A stretch of 64,000 nt of DNA, taken from positions 186,105 to 250,104 of the forward strand of contig NZ_KB903243.1 in the NCBI RefSeq assembly GCF_000379625.1, written 5' to 3'. Shown piece after piece: positions 23,982 through 32,570 of this stretch. Made by a program: the position numbers and the translations under genes. The stretch is from Actinomycetospora chiangmaiensis DSM 45062 (lineage in GTDB: Bacteria; Actinomycetota; Actinomycetes; Mycobacteriales; Pseudonocardiaceae). The notes under the pieces were generated by a model. The model did no database searches. It worked only from the letters and a program-made list of their open reading frames with translations, and had not been told where the DNA came from. Positions within the stretch are counted from its first letter, which is position 1. Each line of letters begins with the position of its first letter.

Positions 23982-25298
23982 TCAGCGCAGCGCCAACCGC
24001 TCCCGGAGCGTCCCGGGCACCGGGCCCGACGGCATCCGGCCCCGGCGGCGCAGCTCGGGCACCACGTGCTCCGCCACCTGCTCGAACGTCCCGGGGACGA
24101 CGGCGTAGGCGAGGTTGAACCCGTCGGCGCCGGTCTCGTCGACCCACGTCTCCATCTGGTCGGCCACCTCGGCCCCCGAGCCCACCGCGACGGGACCCCG
24201 TCCGCCGACCGCGAGGTGGCGGGCGACCTCGCCGACGGTCCACTCGCGGTCCGGGTCGTCGGTGGTGAACGAGGCGAGCGCGGAGCGGCCGGCGTCGGAC
24301 TCGACGTAGCGCAGGGGCTGGTCGGGGTCGATGCCGGTGAGGTCGAGCCCGGTCCAGCCCGCGAACAGGGCGAGCGCGCCCTCGAGCGAGAACGAGTCGA
24401 GGTACTCGGCGTACAGGTCGTCCGCCGCCGTCGACGTCGCCGCCGCGACGGGGGCGAGCTGGCAGAACACCGTGACCGACGACGGGTCGCGGCCGGCGTC
24501 GGACACCGCGGAGCGCAGCCGGTCGACCTGGCCCGCGAGGACCGTCGTCGAGGGCCCGGAGATGAATACCGCCTCGGCGTGCCGACCCGCGAACGCCAGC
24601 CCACGCGGGGAGGCGCCCGCCTGGAAGATCACCGGGGAGCGCTGCGGGGAGGGCTCGCAGAGGAAGGGGCCGGGCACGTCGTACCAGCGGCCGTGGAAGT
24701 CGATGTCGTGGACCTTGGCGGGGTCGGTGTAGGTGTCGCCGGAGCGGACGACGGCGTCGTCCTCCCACGACTCGTGCCACAGCCGGCGGCAGACCTCGAG
24801 GTACTCGTCGGCCTGGGCGTAGCGCTCGTCGTGGGCCAACTGCTCGCCGAGCCCGAGGTTCGCGGCGGCGCTGGCCAGGTAGCCGGTGACGACGTTCCAG
24901 CCGATCCGGCCCCGCGTCAGGTGGTCGAGGGTCGTGAAGCGCCGCGCCAGGGCGTACGGGTGCTCGTAGGACGTCGAGACGGTCACCCCGAAGCCGAGGT
25001 TCGTCGTCGCGGCGGCCATCGCCGACACCGGCATCATCGGGTCGCCCAGCGGGATCTGGATCCCGGCGCGGACGGCGGCGTCGCGCGAGCCGGCGGCCAC
25101 GTCGTAGACCCCGAGGACGTCGGCCAGGAACAGCGCGTCGAACCCCGCGCCGTCGAGCAGCCGGGCCAGCGAGGTCCAGTGGTCGAGGTCGGTGTACCGG
25201 AACCCCTGGTCGGCCGGATGGCGCCAGAGGCCCGGCGACTGGTGGCCCGCGCACATCATGGCGAAGGCGTTGAGGTGGATGCGGGGACGGGCGGGCAT
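23982..25298 (-). CDS. NtaA/SnaA/DszA-type flavin-dependent monooxygenase (LLM class)
   Basis: A 438-residue bacterial luciferase-like flavin monooxygenase using FMNH2 from a partner reductase. The start MPARPRIHLNAFAMM and the motifs LFLADVLGVYD, YALARRFTTLDHLTRGRIGWNVVTGY, VIFQAGASPRGLAFAGRHAEAVF and GPSTTV are those of the nitrilotriacetate/dibenzothiophene-sulfone monooxygenase family. Such enzymes oxidise C-N or C-S bonds of xenobiotics or sulphur compounds. The start overlaps the MaoC stop (TGATG), so the two are coupled. The specific substrate is not visible. Confidence 0.88.
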   Translation of the reverse strand: MPARPRIHLNAFAMMCAGHQSPGLWRHPADQGFRYTDLDHWTSLARLLDGAGFDALFLADVLGVYDVAAGSRDAAVRAGIQIPLGDPMMPVSAMAAATTNLGFGVTVSTSYEHPYALARRFTTLDHLTRGRIGWNVVTGYLASAAANLGLGEQLAHDERYAQADEYLEVCRRLWHESWEDDAVVRSGDTYTDPAKVHDIDFHGRWYDVPGPFLCEPSPQRSPVIFQAGASPRGLAFAGRHAEAVFISGPSTTVLAGQVDRLRSAVSDAGRDPSSVTVFCQLAPVAAATSTAADDLYAEYLDSFSLEGALALFAGWTGLDLTGIDPDQPLRYVESDAGRSALASFTTDDPDREWTVGEVARHLAVGGRGPVAVGSGAEVADQMETWVDETGADGFNLAYAVVPGTFEQVAEHVVPELRRRGRMPSGPVPGTLRERLALR

Positions 25299-25753
25299 CA
25301 GAAGTACGCGCGCGTGACCCACTCGGCGATGCAGGCGGGCTTGGGCATGCCCTCGATCTCGACGGTGACCGTCGAGACGACCTGCACCCCGTTGTCCGGC
25401 AGGTCCTCGGCCTCGCTGATGGTCACGGTGGCCCGGACCCGGCTGCCGACCCGCACGGGCGACGGGAAGCGCACCTTGTTCAGCCCGTAGTTCACGCCCA
25501 TGCGCACCCCGTCGAGGCGGCGGGCGGAGTTCGCGAGGTGGGGCAGCAGCGACAGCGTGAGGAACCCGTGGGCGATCGTCCCGCCGAAGGGGCTGGCCTT
25601 CGCCCGCTCCGGGTCGACGTGGATCCACTGGTGGTCCTCGGTGTCGTCGGCGAAGCCGTCCACCCGTGACTGGTCGACCGTGAACCAGTCCCCCGGGCCC
25701 AGCTCGCGGCCGATGGCCTCCCGCACCCCGTCCGCGCCGGCGAGGATCTCCAC
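25298..25753 (-). CDS. MaoC-like enoyl-CoA hydratase (hot-dog fold)
   Basis: A 151-residue MaoC/R-hydratase. The catalytic Asp/His signature lies in FADDTEDHQWIHVDPERA followed by PFGGTIAHGFLTLSL (about residues 34-68). It hydrates 2-enoyl-CoA to (R)-3-hydroxyacyl-CoA. The start is GTG 25753, 5 nt behind AGGAGG. Its stop shares a base with the ATG of the flavin monooxygenase, making a two-gene operon whose combined purpose is unclear. It could also supply (R)-3-hydroxyacyl-CoA to the PHA genes at 50920-54498 (inference). Confidence 0.88.
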   Translation of the reverse strand: MEILAGADGVREAIGRELGPGDWFTVDQSRVDGFADDTEDHQWIHVDPERAKASPFGGTIAHGFLTLSLLPHLANSARRLDGVRMGVNYGLNKVRFPSPVRVGSRVRATVTISEAEDLPDNGVQVVSTVTVEIEGMPKPACIAEWVTRAYF

Positions 25754-25784
25754 GTGTGCCTCCTGACGTGATCTCCCCGCGACC

Positions 25785-26963
25785 CTAACCCCGCAGCGCG
25801 ACGCGGGCGTCGGGTTCGTCGCGGGCCGCCGCTGCCAGCAGCCCGAGCGAGATCATGCTCACGATCATCGAGGTCCCGCCCGCCGAGATGAGCGGCAGCG
25901 TGATGCCGGTGACGGGCAGCAGGCCGAGCACGTAGCCGATGTTGATGACGGCCTGCGCCACCAGCCACACCGTCAGGGTCGCGACCACGACCCGGTTCCA
26001 CGGGTCGACGGTGCGCGCCGCGATCCGCAGCCCGACCCACGTCAGCAGCGCGAACAGCCCCAGCACGGCGCACGCGCCGACCAGCCCGAGCTCCTCGCCG
26101 AGGATCGCGAAGACGAAGTCGTTCGAGGCGTTGGGCAGGTAGCTCCACTGCGCCGCGCCCTGCCCGAGGCCGTCGCCGAGCAGCCCGCCGTCGGCGAGCG
26201 AGTACAGCGCCTGCTGGGACTGGTAGCCCGCGCCGAGCGTGTCGTCGCCGCTGCCGAGGAACGACGTCAGGCGGGCCAGCCGGTAGCTCGCGGTCACGGC
26301 GAGCACCCCGACCGCGACGAGGGCCCCGCCGCCGAGCAGCCCGAGGAGCCGGCCGGACACCCCGGCGAACCACAGCAGCGCGAACAGCACGACGACGATG
26401 CCGAGCGCGGACCCGAGGTCGGGCTCGACGACGACCAGACCCGCCGTCAGGACCCCGACCGGGACCACCGGGAGGAGCCGGCGCACCCCCACCACCCCGC
26501 GCTGCGCGACGAGGACGTGGGCGCCCCACAGCACCAGCGCGAGCTTCGCCGGCTCACTGGGCTGCAGCGACAGCCCCCCGACGACGAACCACTTCTGCGC
26601 CCCGGCGACCGACGAGCCCAGCCCCGGCACCATCACCGCGACGAGCGCGAGGAGGCTCGCCCCGAGCAGCCAGGGGCTCAGGACCCGCCAGCGCCGCACC
26701 GGCACGCGGCCGGTCAGCCAGAAGGCGATCCCGCCGACCACGCAGTAGACGACCTGGTGGAGGAAGACCCCGTACGGGTTGCCGGTGCGCGTCAGCGAGT
26801 CGATCGACGACGCCGAGAGCACCATCACCAGCCCGAGGCCCGCGAGCACCACGGTCAGCCCGACCACGAGGTAGTACGACGCCAGCGGCCGCTGCAGCGT
26901 CGCCGCCACCGTGCGCCGCAGCGCGACGACGTGGGGGGCGATCGGGCTGCGTGCGCTGGTCAC
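25785..26963 (-). CDS. FtsW/RodA/SpoVE-family (SEDS) glycosyltransferase, outside a dcw cluster
   Basis: A 392-residue, about 10-helix SEDS protein that polymerises lipid II into glycan strands together with a class B PBP. Family landmarks are VMVLSASS in helix 1, QKWFVVGGLSLQPSEPAKLALVLW, VVVEPDLGSALGIVVVLFALLWFAG (with the catalytic Asp in EPDLGSA) and the C-terminal LLPVTGITLPLISAGGTSM. The start is GTG 26963. No mur, pbp or fts gene is nearby, so this is a stand-alone paralogue, perhaps for sporulation or a specialised division. Confidence 0.9.
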   Translation of the reverse strand: MTSARSPIAPHVVALRRTVAATLQRPLASYYLVVGLTVVLAGLGLVMVLSASSIDSLTRTGNPYGVFLHQVVYCVVGGIAFWLTGRVPVRRWRVLSPWLLGASLLALVAVMVPGLGSSVAGAQKWFVVGGLSLQPSEPAKLALVLWGAHVLVAQRGVVGVRRLLPVVPVGVLTAGLVVVEPDLGSALGIVVVLFALLWFAGVSGRLLGLLGGGALVAVGVLAVTASYRLARLTSFLGSGDDTLGAGYQSQQALYSLADGGLLGDGLGQGAAQWSYLPNASNDFVFAILGEELGLVGACAVLGLFALLTWVGLRIAARTVDPWNRVVVATLTVWLVAQAVINIGYVLGLLPVTGITLPLISAGGTSMIVSMISLGLLAAAARDEPDARVALRG

Positions 26964-27060
26964 GCCGCCCAGCCTCCGGCAGCGACCGTCCCGACGGCGG
27001 GACGTGCCCGACCTGCGTGCCCGGGCAGCATCCGGACACCCGGGCCGTCACCGGACGTCC

Positions 27061-27966
27061 TCAGCGACCCTGCTGCTCCCACCACAGGCCCGATCCGCGC
27101 TCGCCGGCCGCCTCCTGCTCGTCGAGCTCGGCGTCGATCCGGCGCGCCTCCTTCGCGTCCGCGGCGGCGAACCGGGCGGCGATCGCGCCGAGGAACGGCA
27201 GCCCCGCGAGGTCCCCGCCGATCCACCACACCCCGGCGCCGATGGCCTGGTCGTCGCGCGGGCTCGGGCCCCAGGTCCGGTCGACGGCGGTGTAGTGCGC
27301 GACCGCGAGCAGCGGGCCGAGCCAGAGCACGAGGCCCAGCACGCCGTCGGTCACCACCTCGGCGATCGCGATCCCGAGGGTCAGTCCGTGGTGGGTGGTG
27401 CGCGGCACCGGGTCGATCTGCAGGCGGCTGACCGCGTAGAGCAGTCCCGCGCCGAGCAGGCCGAGCGAGACGAGCCCGCTCACCGTCGCGCTCTCGAGCT
27501 CCAGCGGGTACAGCCCGGTCAGGTAGAGCACGAAGGGCGGCGCCACGAGGGCGAGCGTCGCCATCCCGGGGGCGCACAGCGTCCGGGCGAGACCCGACCG
27601 GCGCCAGCGTCCGAGGGTCACGACGGCGGGTCCCGGCAGCGTCTCCCGCGCGAGGGTCAGGGGCGCCCCGCCCGCGAGCAGCATCGGCGCGACCACGAGC
27701 AGGACGACGCCCTGGACCGCGCGGGCCCAGAACAGCGTGTCGTCGTAGACCGCGATCGCGCTGCACCCGATGAGTGCGAGCAGGAGGACCCCCGCGCCGA
27801 AGCTGACGGTGCGCCGACGGGGCCACGGTCCGGCGAGACGACGCAGGCCGGCGCCGTAGCCGCCGGCGAGGAGCGCGACGCCCGCGAGGACCCCCGGCGA
27901 GAGGGTCCAGGCGGTGAGCAGGCGCGCTCCGTTCAGCGGGGGCAGGCCCGCGCCCGGCACGATCAC
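27061..27966 (-). CDS. CtaG-like (caa3-type) cytochrome oxidase assembly membrane protein
   Basis: A 301-residue, about 7-helix membrane protein matching the caa3_CtaG family: LLTAWTLSPGVLAGVALLAGGYGAGLRRL near the N-terminus, VLLLVVAPMLLAGGAPLTLA, then ARTLCAPGMATLALVAPPFVLYLTGLYPLE, and a C-terminal cytosolic tail (KEARRIDAELDEQEAA). It is thought to help copper loading of cytochrome oxidase. The start is uncertain, GTG 27966 or 27960, chosen just before the first hydrophobic stretch. It is 41 bp downstream of the recombinase-like gene, so possibly cotranscribed. Confidence 0.75.
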   Translation of the reverse strand: MIVPGAGLPPLNGARLLTAWTLSPGVLAGVALLAGGYGAGLRRLAGPWPRRRTVSFGAGVLLLALIGCSAIAVYDDTLFWARAVQGVVLLVVAPMLLAGGAPLTLARETLPGPAVVTLGRWRRSGLARTLCAPGMATLALVAPPFVLYLTGLYPLELESATVSGLVSLGLLGAGLLYAVSRLQIDPVPRTTHHGLTLGIAIAEVVTDGVLGLVLWLGPLLAVAHYTAVDRTWGPSPRDDQAIGAGVWWIGGDLAGLPFLGAIAARFAAADAKEARRIDAELDEQEAAGERGSGLWWEQQGR

Positions 27967-28007
27967 GGCCGCAGCACACGCCCGGACCCGTACACCCCGT
28001 GTGAGGT

Positions 28008-28559
28008 CTACGTCGGCCGGCGCAGGTGGCCGTAGACGGTGGTGCGCGGCACGTCGAGCTTCTCGGCGATCTCGGTGACCGAACGGCCCTCGTCGTAGAG
28101 CCGCTGGGCCTCGGCGGCGGCCTCGGCGGTCAGCCGCGGCGGCCGACCGCCCCGCCGTCCGCGGGCGCGCGCCGCGTCGAGCCCGGCGCGGGTGCTGGCC
28201 GAGACGAGGCTGCGCTGCAGGCCCGCCAGGAGGTCGAGGGTGGGGAGCACGCCGGGGTCGGCGGTCGTGTCGACCTCCTCCTCGAGGGAGCGCAGCTCGG
28301 CGCCGACCGCCCGCAGGCGTTGCCCGACCTGGACGAGGTGCAGCACCGAGGAGGCCAGCCGGTCGAGGCGGGCGACCACGAGGACGTCGCCGCGGCGCAG
28401 GTCGCCGAGCACCGCCTCCAGCTCGGGGCGCGCCCCGCGGGTGCCGAGCGAGGTGTCGACCCGAATCCGGTCCGCGGGCACCCCCGCGGCCGCCAGCCGC
28501 TCGACCTGGTCCGAGGCGTCGTCCGTCGCCGACGCCACCCGTGCATAGCCCCGCAGCAC
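28008..28559 (-). CDS. Serine-recombinase (resolvase/invertase) family protein lacking catalytic residues
   Basis: A 183-residue small serine recombinase. The fold is clear: GYARV at residues 4-8, GDVLVVARLDRLASS, and STRAGLDAARARGRRGGRPPRLT leading to a C-terminal HTH (SVTEIAEKLDVPRTTVYGHLRR). Compared with the Gin/gamma-delta family, the nucleophile serine after YxRV is Ala (a Ser follows one residue later), the second Arg of DRLGR is Ser, and the Glu-Arg before TxAGL is Ala-Ser. It is probably inactive as a recombinase and may serve only as a DNA-binding protein. No inverted repeats or transposase lie beside it. Confidence 0.8.
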   Translation of the reverse strand: MLRGYARVASATDDASDQVERLAAAGVPADRIRVDTSLGTRGARPELEAVLGDLRRGDVLVVARLDRLASSVLHLVQVGQRLRAVGAELRSLEEEVDTTADPGVLPTLDLLAGLQRSLVSASTRAGLDAARARGRRGGRPPRLTAEAAAEAQRLYDEGRSVTEIAEKLDVPRTTVYGHLRRPT

Positions 28560-28973
28560 CCCTCAGCCTCCTGTTCGACGTCGGTTCGCTAGGTGGCATC
28601 GCCACGGAGCCACGTTCCGTAACGCCCCCGATCGCCCCCGTGATCACAGCCCGGTCCCCTTGACGGCACGTCGAACGGCGGAGAAACCGGTTCCGAGGAC
28701 GGGCGCGCGGACCGTCGTCGCAGGTGGCACACCTCGGACGGGTGACGAGAACTCGGTACGCTCCGTTACCGGATGTCTTGTGTGCCATCAGGAAGGGCCC
28801 GGCCGTTCGCGTTTTCGTAATCGAACCGTGACCTCGGCCGGGCCTCCGGAGGCACCCCCGCGCGTCCGAAACGGTGGAACCTCCCGGAGCGACACGCTGT
28901 GCGAAGCGGCCGTCGAGGTACCGCTGAACAGAGCAGGGCTCCAGACCGGGGCCCGCGGGAGGAGTGGGTGGAC
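28560..28973. other. Gene-free interval with a long-loop inverted repeat
   Basis: A divergent promoter region between the recombinase-like gene and a membrane protein gene. No gene was seen. At 28796-28844, GGCCCGGCCG pairs with CGGCCGGGCC around an AT-richer 29-nt loop (GTTTTCGTAATCGAA), an unusual arrangement that could be an operator pair or a leader structure. A GGGAGGAG ribosome site at 28957-28964 serves the next gene. Confidence 0.45.
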
Positions 28974-29993
28974 GTGCGCAAGACCGTCGCGATCGGCCTG
29001 GCCGTCGTGGTCGCCGTACTGGCGGTGGTGGCCGCCGGGGCGCTCACCAGTGCCGTGGCGTGGGCGACCGCGGCCGTACTGGTCGTCATCACCGCCGCCC
29101 TCGTGACCACGGTCTCGCTGCCCCCGGGCCTGCAGAACGTCGTCGTCGCGCTCGGCGCCCTGCTCGGCCTGGCCGCGATCGCGGTCGCCGTCGCGGAGTT
29201 CGGGGTGCGCGGTTTCCGGACCGACTCGACCGCGACGCTGCTCGGCCTCACCGCCGGTCTCGCGGGCCTGCTCGTCGTGATCGGCGTCGCCGCGGCCCGC
29301 TCGCTGCCCGCCCCCGCCCTGTGGGGCGGCGCCGGCCTGCTCGCCGCGATCGGTCTCGTGGCCGGGCTCGTCGTCGTCGCGACCGTGCCGTGGCTGCCCC
29401 TCTCGCGGGCGGTCGCCTACACGGCCGCGGACGCCGCGACCCAGGTGACGCTGTCGACGCCCGCGGGGGTGGAGGCGGGCGACGTCCTCGTCGCCCAGAT
29501 CTTCCGGTCGGGGGCCGGGCAGGTGACCGCGCCGGCGGGCTGGACCACGCTGCGGACCACGGCGCTGCCGAACGGCGCCGGCTCGGTCTCGCTGTTCACC
29601 GCCACGGCGCAGGACCCGACAGGCTCGATCACCTTCACGTCCGACTCCCCCGCGACGCTGCTCGGCGGCATCGGGGCCTGGTCGAACATCACCGGGGTCA
29701 CCGCGCCCGCGGAGAGCACCGGCACCGGCGGGGCCGTCACGGCGTCGCCCGCCCCGCCCGACAGCTCCACGCAGGTCCTGTACTTCGTCGCCGGCACCGG
29801 CGTCGCCGACATCGCCCCGCCGGACCCGCTGAACGACGCCTGGACGGTCAAGGCCGACAACGTCGTCAAGGCCACCACCGCCCTCGTCGCCCGGCCCGCG
29901 CTGTCCCCGGACGCCGCGGCCCCCGTGTCGCTCACGCCCTCGGCGCCCCTCGGGGCGTGGGCGGCGCAGACGGTGGTCCTCGCCGCCCGGTAG
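28974..29993 (+). CDS. Hypothetical membrane protein with extracytoplasmic beta domain
   Basis: A 339-residue protein. About five hydrophobic helices occupy residues 1-145, followed by an external domain (about 150-339) rich in Thr, Ser and short beta strands (VTLSTPAGVEAGDVLVAQIF, TAPAGWTTLRTT, SVSLFTATAQDPTGSITF). The last part resembles the tail/fibre-like repeats often found in secreted beta-sandwich proteins. The family was not recognised. GTG 28974 lies 9 nt behind GGGAGGAG; GTG 28968 is also in frame but too close. Confidence 0.65.
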   Translation: MRKTVAIGLAVVVAVLAVVAAGALTSAVAWATAAVLVVITAALVTTVSLPPGLQNVVVALGALLGLAAIAVAVAEFGVRGFRTDSTATLLGLTAGLAGLLVVIGVAAARSLPAPALWGGAGLLAAIGLVAGLVVVATVPWLPLSRAVAYTAADAATQVTLSTPAGVEAGDVLVAQIFRSGAGQVTAPAGWTTLRTTALPNGAGSVSLFTATAQDPTGSITFTSDSPATLLGGIGAWSNITGVTAPAESTGTGGAVTASPAPPDSSTQVLYFVAGTGVADIAPPDPLNDAWTVKADNVVKATTALVARPALSPDAAAPVSLTPSAPLGAWAAQTVVLAAR

Positions 29994-30023
29994 CGGTCGC
30001 GCCGTCCGGCCCGCTCCGGCACC

Positions 30024-30518
30024 GTGGTCGGGGTGCGGGGCGAGCGGGGCGAGCCGGGCGAGACCTACTGGGAACGCTACGAGTCGCTGATCGACGAACA
30101 GATCCGCCGCGCCACCGCGGAGGGCGCGTTCGACGACCTGCGGGGCGCGGGCAAGCCGCTCGACCTGCCCGCCCGGGACGACGAGAACTGGTGGGTCCGG
30201 TCGAAGCTGCGGGCCGAGGGCGTCCCGACGGACGCGCTCCTGCCGCCGTCGTTGCGACTCCGCAAGGACGTCGAGCGGCTCGACGACGACGTGCGCGACC
30301 TCGCCGACGAGGCAGCCGTGCGCGCCGTCGTCGCCGACCTCGACCGGCGTGTGGTCGCCCACCTGCGCTTCCCCGTCGGGCCCCCGGTCCCGATCCGCCG
30401 CCCCTCGGCCGACGCCGTGGTCGGACGCTGGCGCGCCGCCCGTGCGGTCGCGGCCGCCCCGGAGCCACCGCCCGCCGCTCCGGCCCGTCGCCGCTGGTGG
30501 CGTCGCCGCCGGGACTGA
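30024..30518 (+). CDS. DUF1992 (DnaJ-homologue C28-like) protein
   Basis: A 164-residue cytosolic protein. The conserved part is YESLIDEQIRRATAEGAFDDLRGAGKPLDLP, then WWVRSKLRAEGVPTDALLPPSLRLRKDVERL, which defines DUF1992. The C-terminal 35 residues are Pro/Ala then Arg/Trp-rich (RRRWWRRRRD). Function is unknown; related eukaryotic proteins are DNAJC28. It starts at GTG 30024, 30 bp after the membrane protein gene, and a hairpin follows. Confidence 0.8.
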   Translation: MVGVRGERGEPGETYWERYESLIDEQIRRATAEGAFDDLRGAGKPLDLPARDDENWWVRSKLRAEGVPTDALLPPSLRLRKDVERLDDDVRDLADEAAVRAVVADLDRRVVAHLRFPVGPPVPIRRPSADAVVGRWRAARAVAAAPEPPPAAPARRRWWRRRRD

Positions 30519-30578
30519 GCGACCCGGTCGGCGCGACCCGCACGGGCACCCCGTCGTCGATCGGCGCTGGCGCTCCGC

Positions 30579-30612
30579 CCTCGGGCGGGCCAGACTCCTG
30601 ACCCGCCCGAGG
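30579..30612 (+). terminator. Hairpin between DUF1992 and alpha/beta hydrolase genes
   Basis: CCTCGGGCGGG (30579-30589) pairs perfectly with CCCGCCCGAGG (30602-30612), 12-nt loop. The 3' arm ends just before the GACGAGGAG ribosome site of the next gene, so it could act as terminator or affect translation. Confidence 0.55.
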
Positions 30613-30628
30613 ACGAGGAGCCAGCCGT

Positions 30629-31507
30629 ATGACCGAGCCCACCCGCATCGACGTGCCCTCCGCGGGCGGACTGACGTTGGCCACCTTCCGGTGGCTCCCG
30701 AAGGGCGAGGCCCGCGGCGTCGTGCAGCTCACCCACGGGATGGGCGAGCACGTGCGCCGCTACCAGCACCTCGCCGACCGGCTCACCGCCCTGGGGTTCC
30801 TCGTGCAGGGACAGGACCACCGCGGGCACGGCGCCACCGCCGAGGCCAACGGCACCGAGCCGGGCGTGCTGGGCGAGGGCGGGTGGGCCGAGCTCGTCGC
30901 CGACGTCGGGCGGCTGCTCGAGCGCGGCCGCGAGGACGTGCCCGGAGTGCCGGTGGTGCTCCTCGGCCACAGCATGGGCTCGTTCGCCGTCCAGCAGTGG
31001 CTGCTCGACCACTCCGCCGAGGTGGACGCCGCGGTGCTCACCGGGACGTCGCTGCTCGACCAGCTCGAGGCCGCCATCGACACCAGCGGGCCGATCGACC
31101 TCTCCGCCTTCAACGCGCCCTTCGCCCCGGCGCGCACCGACTACGACTGGCTCTCCCGCGACGAGGCCCAGGTCGACGCCTACGTGGCGGACCCGTGGTG
31201 CGGCTTCGGCCTCGATCCGGCCGGCGGTGCGGGCATGTTCGAGGGCGGTCGTGCCGTCGCCGACCCGCAGCGCCTCGACGCCATGCAGAAGGACCTGCCG
31301 GTGTACATCGCCGTCGGCGAGCACGACCCCGTCGGCGGCCCGGTGGTCCTCGCGCAGGCGCTCGCCGACCGCTACGGCAACGCCGGGCTCACCGACGTGA
31401 CGTTCCGGGTGTGGGCCGGCGACCGGCACGAGATCCTCAACGAGGTCGACCGCGACGACGTGGAGGACGAGCTGGTCGACTGGATCACGCGCGCCGTGAA
31501 ACGCTGA
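30629..31507 (+). CDS. Monoacylglycerol-lipase-like alpha/beta hydrolase
   Basis: A 292-residue serine hydrolase of the monoglyceride lipase/lysophospholipase group. The oxyanion region is QLTHGMGEH, followed by QDHRGHGAT. The nucleophile is in LLGHSMGS, the acidic residue in AVGEHDPVGG, and the catalytic histidine in AGDRHEILNE. There is no signal peptide, so it acts in the cytosol on glycerides or related esters. It is convergent with and adjacent to the DUF3040 gene (1 bp). Confidence 0.88.
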   Translation: MTEPTRIDVPSAGGLTLATFRWLPKGEARGVVQLTHGMGEHVRRYQHLADRLTALGFLVQGQDHRGHGATAEANGTEPGVLGEGGWAELVADVGRLLERGREDVPGVPVVLLGHSMGSFAVQQWLLDHSAEVDAAVLTGTSLLDQLEAAIDTSGPIDLSAFNAPFAPARTDYDWLSRDEAQVDAYVADPWCGFGLDPAGGAGMFEGGRAVADPQRLDAMQKDLPVYIAVGEHDPVGGPVVLAQALADRYGNAGLTDVTFRVWAGDRHEILNEVDRDDVEDELVDWITRAVKR

Positions 31508-31903
31508 TCACCAGAGCGGGCGGATCCGCGAGAGCACGACGCCCGCCAGCGGCGGGACGACGACCGGCGAGAAGGCGGTGCCGATCGCGCCGAACGTGAG
31601 GAGCACCGCCGCCTGCAGGTGGATCCCGAGCGCGAGCGGGATCAGCCCGAGGAGCACGGTGGCCACGAAACCGAGCAGCATCATGATCTGGCCGCTGCGC
31701 AACCGGTGGGGCTCGGAGACCCGGCGGGCGAAGCGCGGGTCGCTCGTCCGCAGGTCCCCCACGAGGGAGGCGAAGCGGCGGTCGACCGGGGCGCGCCCAC
31801 CGTCGGCACGGGCGGAGTCGGGACGCTGATCGTCCTCGTCAGACGGTTGCACTCCTCCAGAGTGACCCGCCGCGGTCCATGAGCACACCGTGGGGTCGGA
31901 CAC
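31508..31903 (-). CDS. DUF3040 family membrane protein
   Basis: A 131-residue protein. The middle contains VDRRFASLVGDLRTSDPRFARRVSEPHRLR, then two membrane helices (about 73-94 and 97-121). This Rxx-rich segment plus two helices is the DUF3040 pattern of short actinobacterial membrane proteins. The start is unsettled: GTG 31903 gives a 17-residue extension, while an in-frame GTG at 31852 begins close to the conserved part but its GGAGGA is too near. Function is unknown. Confidence 0.7.
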   Translation of the reverse strand: MSDPTVCSWTAAGHSGGVQPSDEDDQRPDSARADGGRAPVDRRFASLVGDLRTSDPRFARRVSEPHRLRSGQIMMLLGFVATVLLGLIPLALGIHLQAAVLLTFGAIGTAFSPVVVPPLAGVVLSRIRPLW

Positions 31904-31909
31904 GCGGCG

Positions 31910-32494
31910 TCATCGGGACTGCTCCGAGGGTGCCGTGACGGGTGCCGTGGCCGGTACCGGGACGCCCAGACGCGCGAGCGTCGCGGGCCAGTCGCGGGTC
32001 AACGGGGTGGACCGCTCCCCCGCGATCGCGCGCAGGTAGATGCCGTCGCCGAGCGCGGCGATCAGGTCCGCCGTGAGCTCGTCCCCGGTCTCCTCGACGA
32101 GCACCTCCAGCCACGCCGACATCGACGCGCGCGCCGTCGCCGCGGCCGCCTCCTCGGTGGCCGCGACCTTCAGCACGGCGACCATGGCGCGGAAGACGTC
32201 GCTGTCGCGCTCCGGGTCCGCGGCCGAGGTGCGCAGGTAGTAGTGGGCGACCGACTCGGTGCCGGCCGCGGCGCCCGCGCGGGCCGTGGCGATGTCGGCA
32301 TCGGTCAGCGCCCGGACCCGCTCGAGCATCCCTGCGAGCAGGGCCTCCTTGGACCCGAAGTGGTAGAGCAGCCCGCCCTTGGAGACCCCGGCCCGCGCGG
32401 CCACCGCGTCGAGCGTCACGGTCTCGGGACCCTCGCTCACCACGTGGTCGACGTAGGCGTCGACGATCCGGTCCCGCTGGGACGGTCGGGGCAT
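31910..32494 (-). CDS. TetR-family repressor of the adjacent MFS exporter
   Basis: A 194-residue TetR protein. The HTH is at about residues 8-50 (RIVDAYVDHVVSEGPETVTLDAVAARAGVSKGGLLYHFGSKEALL). The C-terminal domain resembles the TetR_C_37-like AcrR group. It is divergent from an MFS gene, with a 22-bp operator between (32520-32541), the classic efflux-pump arrangement, so it represses both genes until a ligand binds. The start is ATG 32494. Confidence 0.9.
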   Translation of the reverse strand: MPRPSQRDRIVDAYVDHVVSEGPETVTLDAVAARAGVSKGGLLYHFGSKEALLAGMLERVRALTDADIATARAGAAAGTESVAHYYLRTSAADPERDSDVFRAMVAVLKVAATEEAAAATARASMSAWLEVLVEETGDELTADLIAALGDGIYLRAIAGERSTPLTRDWPATLARLGVPVPATAPVTAPSEQSR

Positions 32495-32519
32495 GCGCGG
32501 GACCGTACACCGTCCAGCT

Positions 32520-32541
32520 GGTACAGTTTCATTACTGTACC
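32520..32541. promoter_or_regulatory. TetR operator between the divergent TetR and MFS genes
   Basis: GGTACAGT-N6-ACTGTACC, perfect 8-bp arms, in the AT-richest part of this stretch, 25 bp from the TetR start and 29 bp from the MFS start. It is placed to block both promoters. Confidence 0.8.
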
Positions 32542-32570
32542 GTCCGGACTGTCGATATACGGAGAACGAC

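Noticed and set aside
28008-28559. An active mobile element or phage integrase module
   Set aside because: Catalytic residues are missing and no transposase, inverted ends or attachment sites flank it.
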